Assembly (NCBI GenBank): GCA_910577285.1
Contig: CAJTLO010000001.1
Location: 273,050 to 337,049 of the forward strand
DNA from: an uncultured Rikenellaceae bacterium
GTDB taxonomy: Bacteria; Bacteroidota; Bacteroidia; Bacteroidales; Rikenellaceae
Direction of reading: 5' to 3'
DNA: 64,000 nt
Numbering within the stretch: position 1 is the stretch's first letter; each line of letters starts with the position of its first letter. The notes beneath the pieces are model-generated. The model ran no database searches, was not told the DNA's origin, and worked only from the letters and a program-made list of their open reading frames with translations. Position numbers and translations under genes: made by a program. Of this stretch, positions 24,644 through 31,259 are shown one piece after another.

Positions 24644-25326
24644 TGCTTGTTGGTAATGGTGTAATCCCGCTCCCCGAAAATTCTGCTGCCGATGCGCACC
24701 ATGGTGGCGCCGCACGTTACGGCAAGAGGGTAGTCCTGGGTCATACCCATGGAGAGCGTATCGAAATCGGTGCCGAAATAGCCGCTCTTCAGTTCACCGA
24801 ACAATTCGTGTACCGCAGTAAACTCGGCACGGATCCGCGAATCGTCGTCGGTTTGGGTCGCCACGGCCATCAGCCCCCGTATGCGGATATTCCCGTAGGT
24901 GCGCCAGGTGCCCTCCGCCAGGTATCGCCTCAGTTCCTCCGGCTCCCAGCCGCTCTTGGTCTCCTCCTCCGCGATATGCACCTCGAAGAGGATGTCGATG
25001 GTCCGCCCGTTTTTGGCGGCTTCGCGGTCGATCACGGCCAGCAGCCTGTCGGAATCGACGGAGTGGATGAGCTCCACGAAAGGAGCGATATATTTCACCT
25101 TGTTGGTCTGCAAGTGCCCGATCATGTGCCAACGTATGTCGTGCGGCAACAGGGCGTATTTCTCCCGAAGCTCCTGGGGGCGGTTCTCGCCGAACACCCG
25201 TTGCCCCGCATCGTAGGCTTCGCGTATCATCTCCGCCGGGTGGGTCTTGGAGACGGCCACCAGCGTGACATCGTCGGGCAGGGAGGCCTCTACCTCCCGT
25301 AGTCTTTCTTTCAGTGACATCGCCAT
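24640..25326 (-). CDS. PLP homeostasis protein (YggS/PLPBP)
   Basis: A 228-residue single-domain PLP-binding protein of the YggS/PROSC family, which buffers free pyridoxal phosphate. The PLP lysine lies in VAVSKTH (Lys27), followed by FGENRPQELREKY and WHMIGHLQTNKVKYI. GMTQDYPLAVTCGATMVRIG near the C-terminus holds the phosphate-binding part. The start could be the ATG at 25326 or 25320. It heads a two-gene unit with the DHOD-like protein. Confidence 0.94.
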   Translation of the reverse strand: MAMSLKERLREVEASLPDDVTLVAVSKTHPAEMIREAYDAGQRVFGENRPQELREKYALLPHDIRWHMIGHLQTNKVKYIAPFVELIHSVDSDRLLAVIDREAAKNGRTIDILFEVHIAEEETKSGWEPEELRRYLAEGTWRTYGNIRIRGLMAVATQTDDDSRIRAEFTAVHELFGELKSGYFGTDFDTLSMGMTQDYPLAVTCGATMVRIGSRIFGERDYTITNKQ

Positions 25327-25341
25327 TTACTCTAATTAAGG

Positions 25342-25349
25342 CAAAAATA
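25342..25349 (-). promoter_or_regulatory. -7 promoter element for the PLPBP gene
   Basis: It reads TATTTTTG on the minus strand, 16 bases before the start codon. It is divergent from 25363-25370. Confidence 0.55.
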
Positions 25350-25362
25350 CGCATAATTTCCG

Positions 25363-25370
25363 TATATTTG
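25363..25370 (+). promoter_or_regulatory. -7 promoter element for the C69 dipeptidase gene
   Basis: TATATTTG lies 44 bases before the start codon. The two divergent -7 elements are only 13 bases apart, so polymerase binding at one must affect the other. Confidence 0.6.
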
Positions 25371-25413
25371 CTTTTCGCAGAACGATTGAACGATCAATTA
25401 ATTGCTTTATAAA

Positions 25414-27084
25414 ATGAAAAAAATTCTCTTGGCAGCCGGCCTGCTGGCGACCCTGGGTACGGGGACCGCAGCCGCCTGCACCAACTTCATCATCACGAAA
25501 GGGGCTTCGACCGACGGTTCGGCCATGGTGAGCTATGCGGCCGATTCGCACCAGCTCTACGGGGCCCTCTACAAATACGACGCCCCGCGCAAAGGCTACA
25601 AGCCCGGGGCGCTGGTATCGGTCTACGAATGGGATACGGGGCGCTACCTGGGCGACATTCCGCAGGCTCCCCGCACCTATTCCACCGTAGGAAACATGAA
25701 CGACAGACAGTTGATCATTGCGGAAACCACCTACGGCGGTCGGCCGGAACTGGTCGATCCCGACGGGGGAATCGATTACGGTTCGCTCATCTACCTGACC
25801 CTCCAGCGAGCCGCGACGGCGCGGGAAGCCATCGCCACGATCGTGGAGCTGGCCAATACCTACGGCTATGCCTCCAGCGGCGAATCGTTCTCGATCGTGG
25901 ACAAGGACGAGGCTTGGATCTTCGAGATGATCGGCAAGGGGAGCAATCCGGTGGACGGCCGGAATGCGAACAAAGGCATCGTGTGGGTAGCCCGCCGCAT
26001 CCCCGACGGGTACATCTGTGCCCATGCCAACCAGGCACGCATCACGCAGTTTCCGCTGGACGACCCGGAGAACTGCCTCTATGCACCGGACGTGATCTCA
26101 TTCGCCCGCGAAATGGGATACTATAGCGGGAGCGACGAGGAGTTCAGCTTCAGCGACACGTATGCCCCGCTCGATTTCGGCGCCATGCGCGGCTGCGAAG
26201 CCCGTGTATGGTCGTTCTTCCGGACTTTCGCTCCGGGTATGGACGCCTATTCGGACTATGCGATGGGGCATAATCCCGACAACCGGATGCCCTTGTGGGT
26301 AAAACCCTCGCAGAAAATATCGCCCAAGGAGGTGTTCGACGCCATGCGCGACCACTACGAAGGCACCCCTCTGGACATGACCGCCGACATCGGAGCGGGC
26401 GGAAGCGCCTGCCCTTACCGCTGGCGACCGATGGAGTGGGAGTGGGAAGGCCGGACCTATGCGAACGAACGCGCGACCGCTACGCAGCAGACCGGTTTCT
26501 GGTTCGTGGCACAGGCCCGCGACTACCTGCCCGATGCGATAGGCGGCGTACTTTGGTTCGGCGTGGACGATGCGGCCACCTCGGCTCTCACGCCGATCTA
26601 TTGCGGGACGACCGAAGTGCCCTTCTGTTTCAGCGAGGAGAACGGCAGCATGCTGGAATACTCCGACTCCTCCGCATTCTGGATCTTCAACCGTGTGGCA
26701 CAGTTCGCCTACCTGCGCTACGACGTGATCGGCCGGGCCGTTCGCGAAAGTGCGGATGCCTGGGAAGAGGAGATGCTGGGCAAGGTGAAGCGATTCGACG
26801 AAAAGGTGATGCGCGAGGAGATGTCGCACAAACGGATGGTACGCGAAGCGACGAGATTCTCCGTCGAGAATGCGCAACGTCTTTTCGACCGCTGGGTGGC
26901 TCTGGACCGTTACCTGATGGTGAAGTACATCGACGGCAATGTGAAGGTAGAGAACGCCGACGGTTTCATTCACAACGGTTACGACGAAAAGATACCCGAT
27001 ACGCCCGAATGGCCCGGCTACACGGACAAATGGAAAGAGGCGGTCGTACGCGATCACGGCGACGTCTTGCGCGTGGCGGAATAA
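25414..27084 (+). CDS. Peptidase family C69 dipeptidase
   Basis: An Ntn-hydrolase of 556 residues that should release dipeptides outside the cytoplasm. The signal peptide (MKKILLAAGLLATLGTGTAAA) ends just before Cys22, and the mature sequence begins CTNFIITKGASTDGS. The Cys is the catalytic nucleophile and must be N-terminal, so signal peptidase cleavage would itself activate the enzyme. Further family motifs are GESFSIVDKDEAWIFEMIG and WVARRIPDGYICAHANQARI. AAAC is not read as a lipobox. It is a single-gene unit. Confidence 0.92.
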   Translation: MKKILLAAGLLATLGTGTAAACTNFIITKGASTDGSAMVSYAADSHQLYGALYKYDAPRKGYKPGALVSVYEWDTGRYLGDIPQAPRTYSTVGNMNDRQLIIAETTYGGRPELVDPDGGIDYGSLIYLTLQRAATAREAIATIVELANTYGYASSGESFSIVDKDEAWIFEMIGKGSNPVDGRNANKGIVWVARRIPDGYICAHANQARITQFPLDDPENCLYAPDVISFAREMGYYSGSDEEFSFSDTYAPLDFGAMRGCEARVWSFFRTFAPGMDAYSDYAMGHNPDNRMPLWVKPSQKISPKEVFDAMRDHYEGTPLDMTADIGAGGSACPYRWRPMEWEWEGRTYANERATATQQTGFWFVAQARDYLPDAIGGVLWFGVDDAATSALTPIYCGTTEVPFCFSEENGSMLEYSDSSAFWIFNRVAQFAYLRYDVIGRAVRESADAWEEEMLGKVKRFDEKVMREEMSHKRMVREATRFSVENAQRLFDRWVALDRYLMVKYIDGNVKVENADGFIHNGYDEKIPDTPEWPGYTDKWKEAVVRDHGDVLRVAE

Positions 27085-27120
27085 AACCTGCGGGCACGAA
27101 GGAATATGATGCTTATTTGC

Positions 27121-27128
27121 TAAATTTG
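27121..27128 (+). promoter_or_regulatory. -7 promoter element for lpdA
   Basis: TAAATTTG, 86 bases before the lpdA start, lies inside the left arm of the palindrome at 27122-27167. Confidence 0.6.
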
Positions 27129-27167
27129 TGGCATGGACGGGAGAGTCGCCCGCCATGCCACAAATTT
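27122..27167. terminator. Large stem-loop between the C69 gene and lpdA
   Basis: A perfect 15-bp stem (27122-27136 with 27153-27167) with a GC-rich loop. The right arm ends in a T4 run, so it can end the C69 transcript. It also overlaps the lpdA -7 element and the expected transcription start. Confidence 0.7.
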
Positions 27168-27214
27168 TACCGGACAACCCGGATACCGATTAAAACTATA
27201 TAAACCGAACAGAG

Positions 27215-28609
27215 ATGAAATACGATGTTGTCGTAATAGGCAGCGGCCCCGGAGGGTACGTTGCCGCGATCAAAGCCGCACAAAACGGACTGAAAACCGC
27301 CGTAGTGGAGCGGGCCGAGCTGGGTGGCGTGTGCCTGAACTGGGGGTGCATCCCCACCAAGGCCCTGCTGAAAAGCGCCCAGGTTTACAATTATGCCAAG
27401 CATGCCGCCAACTACGGCATCGAGATAAACGGAGAGATCGCCGCACCGCTCGACAAAGTCGTCGACCGCAGCAGGGGAGTGGCCGACACGATGAGCAAGG
27501 GCGTGGCGTTCTTGATGAAAAAGAACGGCATCGAGGTTATCGGCGGACACGGCCGTCTTGCGGGAAAAGGCACGGTGGAAGTAGAGGGGCCCGACGGCGA
27601 GAAACAGACTGTGGAAGCCTCGCACATCATCCTGGCGACCGGCTCCCGTCCGCGCGAAATGAAATTCATGCCGATCGACGGCAAGAAGATCATCTCTTCC
27701 AAAGAGGCCCTCGTGCTGCGCGAGCTCCCCGAGAGCATGGCGGTAGTCGGTTCCGGTGCCATCGGTTGCGAATTCGCTTATTTCTACGCCTCGCTGGGCG
27801 TGAAGGTCACGGTGATCGAATATCTCCCGCAGTTGCTTCCCGCAGCCGACGCCGACGTGAGCAAGGCACTCGAACGTGCCTTCCGCAAAATGAAGGTCGG
27901 AGTCATGACGGGAACCACCGTGAAAGACGTTGCGGTGAACGGCGAGGGGAAATGCGAACTCCGCATCGAAGGCAAGAAAGGCGAAGAGATACTCACCACC
28001 GACGTCGTCCTTTCGGCCGTCGGCATCAAATCGAACCTCGAAGGACTCGGACTCGAAGAAGCCGGAGTCGCTCTTCAGGGCGACAAGGTACAGGTGGACG
28101 ACTTCTACCGCACCAACGTGGAGGGTGTCTATGCCATCGGCGACATCGTGCACGGTCCGGCGCTGGCCCATGTGGCTTCGGCGGAGGCCATCTGCTGCGT
28201 AGAGAAGCTGTGCGGTCACGAGCCCGCTCCGGTCGACTACTCCACCATTCCCTCCTGCGTGTACACCACGCCGGAGATCGCCATGGTGGGGCTGACGGAG
28301 AAACAGGCTGTCGAGGCGGGATACGAGGTCAAGATCGGACAGTTCCCCTACACCGCATCGGGCAAGGCGACGGCCGCCGGCGATCGCGACGGTTTCGTCA
28401 AACTCATTTTCGATGCGAAAACCGACAAACTGTTGGGGGCTCACATGATGGGCGCCAACGTTACGGAGATGCTCGGAGAGCCCACCCTGGCGAAAACATT
28501 AGGCGTTACGGCGCAGCGGATCGCCGCTACGGTCCACTCGCATCCCACGATGCACGAGGCCGTCATGGAGGCTGCGGAAGCCGCTCTCGGCCATGCGATA
28601 CACTTGTAG
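27215..28609 (+). CDS. lpdA: Dihydrolipoyl dehydrogenase
   Basis: LpdA reoxidises dihydrolipoamide with NAD+ in 2-oxoacid dehydrogenase or glycine cleavage complexes. The 464-residue flavoprotein has the FAD loop IGSGPGGYVAA near residues 8-18, the redox-active pair in GGVCLNWGCIPTKALLKSA (Cys40, Cys45), the NAD loop VVGSGAIGCEFAYF near residue 172, and the catalytic HSHPTMHE near residue 440. No E1 or E2 gene is adjacent, so the partner complex is encoded elsewhere. The long leader carries a stem-loop. Confidence 0.96.
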   Translation: MKYDVVVIGSGPGGYVAAIKAAQNGLKTAVVERAELGGVCLNWGCIPTKALLKSAQVYNYAKHAANYGIEINGEIAAPLDKVVDRSRGVADTMSKGVAFLMKKNGIEVIGGHGRLAGKGTVEVEGPDGEKQTVEASHIILATGSRPREMKFMPIDGKKIISSKEALVLRELPESMAVVGSGAIGCEFAYFYASLGVKVTVIEYLPQLLPAADADVSKALERAFRKMKVGVMTGTTVKDVAVNGEGKCELRIEGKKGEEILTTDVVLSAVGIKSNLEGLGLEEAGVALQGDKVQVDDFYRTNVEGVYAIGDIVHGPALAHVASAEAICCVEKLCGHEPAPVDYSTIPSCVYTTPEIAMVGLTEKQAVEAGYEVKIGQFPYTASGKATAAGDRDGFVKLIFDAKTDKLLGAHMMGANVTEMLGEPTLAKTLGVTAQRIAATVHSHPTMHEAVMEAAEAALGHAIHL

Positions 28610-28634
28610 GTGTCCGACGGCACGACAACAACCG

Positions 28635-28664
28635 AAAAAGGCAGGCCCGATGGCCTGCCTTTTT
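28635..28664. terminator. Bidirectional terminator after lpdA
   Basis: A 12-bp stem with AAAAAGGCAGGCC and GGCCTGCCTTTTT arms around a short central CGAT. A and T runs on both sides serve lpdA and the converging NYN gene. Confidence 0.9.
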
Positions 28665-28679
28665 CGATCCGATGACAAA

Positions 28680-29288
28680 TTACTTCAATTCGAAATCGCA
28701 ACTTTGGATGAGCTCTTCTTTGACTTTTAGTCCCATGTGATTGAGGTATACTTGGATTCCCTCTCTTTTTGCGAATTCGATCGGGTCGATGAAATCGGAG
28801 TCCCCGGCTATGATAGCGATTTTATCTACGACCTTATGCGTCGCTAACCAAACCATATCCATTCCGACCTTGATATCCACACCTTTTTGCTTGAAAGAGG
28901 GCCGATAACCGGTCAATATGCCGTTCTCATCGATCTTGGGCTGCCATCCTGCAAAAGAGAGCGTTCCCAACCGCAGACAGAACTTATCGGTTCGAGCCAG
29001 CTCGTTCAACAATTCGGTCTTCGCCACATACGACTTCGACAAGGTAAAGTCGTACTCTTCCCCTTGCGGGTTTGTCTTTTTGCCGCTGAATGGCCGGGCA
29101 TCATAGAAATAGACGCGAAACAATACGTCTTTGATATTGTCCGAGTCAGCAAGGGTTTTCGCCCGAATCAATCGCATCGTATTCTCCACTTCCTGCTTCA
29201 CGTGGGCTGCCGTCGGCAGCATACCGTTGATTCTGTTTTTATTAACGGCATCGAAAAAGCCGCCGTCCACCAGAATCGCTATCTTCAT
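28680..29288 (-). CDS. NYN-domain protein (LabA/DUF88 family)
   Basis: A 202-residue PIN-like NYN domain protein. The N-terminus MKIAILVDGGFFDAVNKN supplies the first acidic residue of the metal site. QKGVDIKVGMDMVWLATH (about residue 135) and IAIIAGDSDFIDPIEFAKR (about residue 160) supply the others. Relatives are metal-dependent RNases or RNA-binding proteins. A good GGAG lies before the ATG at 29288, favouring it over 29297. Its base composition looks AT-richer than its neighbours, with AT-rich flanks, so it may be a later arrival (inference). No partner gene is adjacent. Confidence 0.9.
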   Translation of the reverse strand: MKIAILVDGGFFDAVNKNRINGMLPTAAHVKQEVENTMRLIRAKTLADSDNIKDVLFRVYFYDARPFSGKKTNPQGEEYDFTLSKSYVAKTELLNELARTDKFCLRLGTLSFAGWQPKIDENGILTGYRPSFKQKGVDIKVGMDMVWLATHKVVDKIAIIAGDSDFIDPIEFAKREGIQVYLNHMGLKVKEELIQSCDFELK

Positions 29289-29391
29289 TATCTCCATACG
29301 GATTATCCGAATAAGTCCGGCAAAGAACCGGATAAGAAAGTTAATTTATTGAGATTATTATGTTTTACTGTGCCTGTTATCCGTTCATGCA

Positions 29392-30039
29392 CTATTTCAC
29401 TCGAATCAGATTGAGCCCGTCGCGCAGGGGCAACACGACATTCTCCACCCGTTCGTCTTCCCGTACCATCCGGTTGAACTCCCGGATAGCGGCCGTATGC
29501 GGATCGCGGTGTCGCTCCGGTTCGGCCACCTTGCCGTACCACAGGATGTTGTCGGCGATCAGGTAACTGCCGGAACGGACCAGCGGGAGTGTCTGCCCGC
29601 CATCCATCAACATCCGGTAGTAGGCCGGATACTCCCGCTTGTCACCGTCGATAAAGACCAGGTCGTAGGTTTCGCCCAATGTCGGCATCACGTCGAGGGC
29701 ACTGCCTATGTGCAGGCGAATCCGGTCGCCGAATCCGCTGCGCTCCACGAATGAACGTATCATCTCCTCCTGTTCGTCGTCGGCTTCGATCGTATCAAGT
29801 ATCGCATCGGCCTCCATACCCGCAGCCATGGAGAGCGCCGAATAGCCCGTGAACGTACCGATCTCCAGCACCCGTCGCGGACGCATCATCTCCACGAGCA
29901 TGCCGAGAAAACGGCCCTGTACGGGGCCCGACAACATCTGCGGATGGATGGCTCGCTGGTTCGTCGTGCGCGTCAGTTCCGCCATCAGTTCCTCTTCCGG
30001 CGAGGACATTTCGTGTATATACCGCTCCAGACGCTCCAT
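29392..30039 (-). CDS. SAM-dependent O-methyltransferase (family 3)
   Basis: A class I methyltransferase of 215 residues like caffeoyl-CoA/catechol O-methyltransferases. The SAM motif is VLEIGTFTGYSALSMA near residue 58, followed by YDLVFIDGDKREYPAYY near residue 125 (metal Asp) and IADNILWYGKV near residue 160. It is the last gene of the dapB-uvrA operon, 5 bases after the M16 gene. The physiological acceptor is unknown. Confidence 0.92.
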   Translation of the reverse strand: MERLERYIHEMSSPEEELMAELTRTTNQRAIHPQMLSGPVQGRFLGMLVEMMRPRRVLEIGTFTGYSALSMAAGMEADAILDTIEADDEQEEMIRSFVERSGFGDRIRLHIGSALDVMPTLGETYDLVFIDGDKREYPAYYRMLMDGGQTLPLVRSGSYLIADNILWYGKVAEPERHRDPHTAAIREFNRMVREDERVENVVLPLRDGLNLIRVK

Positions 30040-30044
30040 GGTCC

Positions 30045-31259
30045 CTATCTGTAAATAAGACTCGACATTCCCGTGAACATATCTTCCGCCACCGAGCGGA
30101 TCGACTCCGCCTGGATAGCGCCTATCTTCTCCTTCGCATCGCCGAAACCGTCCACCTCACCGAAAACGAGATAACTCTTGGCCGCACCGAGCATGTAGGA
30201 TTCGTTGTTTTCCGCCGCGATGGCGAGCTGTCCGAGGAACTGCCTCTTGGCCACGGAGAGGCGGCGCGGTGAGAGAGCGTGCTCCGCAAGTTCCGCCAGT
30301 TGACGATCGATCAGCTCCATACAACGCGCGACATTCTCCTTCTCGCAACTGAAATAGACGGAAGCGATCCCCGAATCGGTAAAGGGTGTATAGGAGGCTT
30401 CTACGGTGTAGGAGAGCGCATTCTTCTCCCGGAGCGACACGTTCAGCAGCGAATTGGCCGACGGTCCGCCGAGTGTATTCACCAGCAGCATCAGCGGCAG
30501 ACGCCGGTCGTCTTTCAGGTCGTAGGCACGCTTCCCCTTCATGCAGTGCACCTGATGGGTGGCGCGTCCGACCGCATGAGAGAAGGGCTCCGAAGCGGGA
30601 TTCACCTTCCGCTCGAACGTGCGACGGCTGGCGGGAATACTCCCGAAATAGCGGTCGGCCACCATCCGGAAGGCCTTTTCGGAGAGATTGCCGATAATCG
30701 AAAAGACCATCTGGTCGGTGGTGTAGGTCCGTGCGATGAACCGACGGATATCTTCGCTGCGAAGACGCCGCAGGGTGGTTTTGCTTCCGAGAATGTTGTG
30801 ACCGAGCGAGGATCCGGCAAAAACCATATCCTCGAATTCGTCGTACAGGCGCTCGGCAGGCGAATCCTTGTAGAGATTGATCTCGTCGAATATCACGTTC
30901 TTTTCCTTCTCCACCTCATGTTCGGGAAAGGTCGACCGGAAGACGATGTCGGCCAGCAGCTCCACCGCTTTGGCATAGTCGCCGCGCAGTGTGGTGGCAT
31001 GAACCACGGTCTCCTCCTTGGTCGTATACGCGTTGAGCTCCCCGCCCATATTCTCCAGCCGGCAGTTCACCTGCCAGGCTTTGCGGCGTTGCGTCCCCTT
31101 GAAAAGCGTGTGTTCGACGAGGTGCGCCATGCCGTATTCGCCGGGCAGCTCGTCGCGACTGCCGGTGTTTACGGTCAGGGCGCAGTGTACGACCGCCGAC
31201 CGGACCTGTTTATGAATGCACCGGATTCCGTTAGGCAGGGTGTAAGTAGAGAATTCCAT
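30045..31259 (-). CDS. M16 family zinc peptidase
   Basis: A 404-residue pitrilysin-type peptidase. The inverted zinc motif HXXEH is present as HLVEH (residues 46-50), with the distal Glu in EKEKNVIFDEINLYKD. The C-terminal half is the second, non-catalytic M16 domain. No signal peptide is seen, so it is probably cytosolic. The start codon at 31259 overlaps the uvrA stop (TGATG), giving translational coupling to a DNA repair gene. A longer upstream open frame lies inside uvrA and is rejected. Confidence 0.94.
   Translation of the reverse strand: MEFSTYTLPNGIRCIHKQVRSAVVHCALTVNTGSRDELPGEYGMAHLVEHTLFKGTQRRKAWQVNCRLENMGGELNAYTTKEETVVHATTLRGDYAKAVELLADIVFRSTFPEHEVEKEKNVIFDEINLYKDSPAERLYDEFEDMVFAGSSLGHNILGSKTTLRRLRSEDIRRFIARTYTTDQMVFSIIGNLSEKAFRMVADRYFGSIPASRRTFERKVNPASEPFSHAVGRATHQVHCMKGKRAYDLKDDRRLPLMLLVNTLGGPSANSLLNVSLREKNALSYTVEASYTPFTDSGIASVYFSCEKENVARCMELIDRQLAELAEHALSPRRLSVAKRQFLGQLAIAAENNESYMLGAAKSYLVFGEVDGFGDAKEKIGAIQAESIRSVAEDMFTGMSSLIYR

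Noticed and set aside
25474..25482. C69 dipeptidase read as a lipoprotein because of AAAC
   Set aside because: The Cys is the Ntn-type catalytic nucleophile (CTNF motif) and the -3 residue is not a lipobox Leu.
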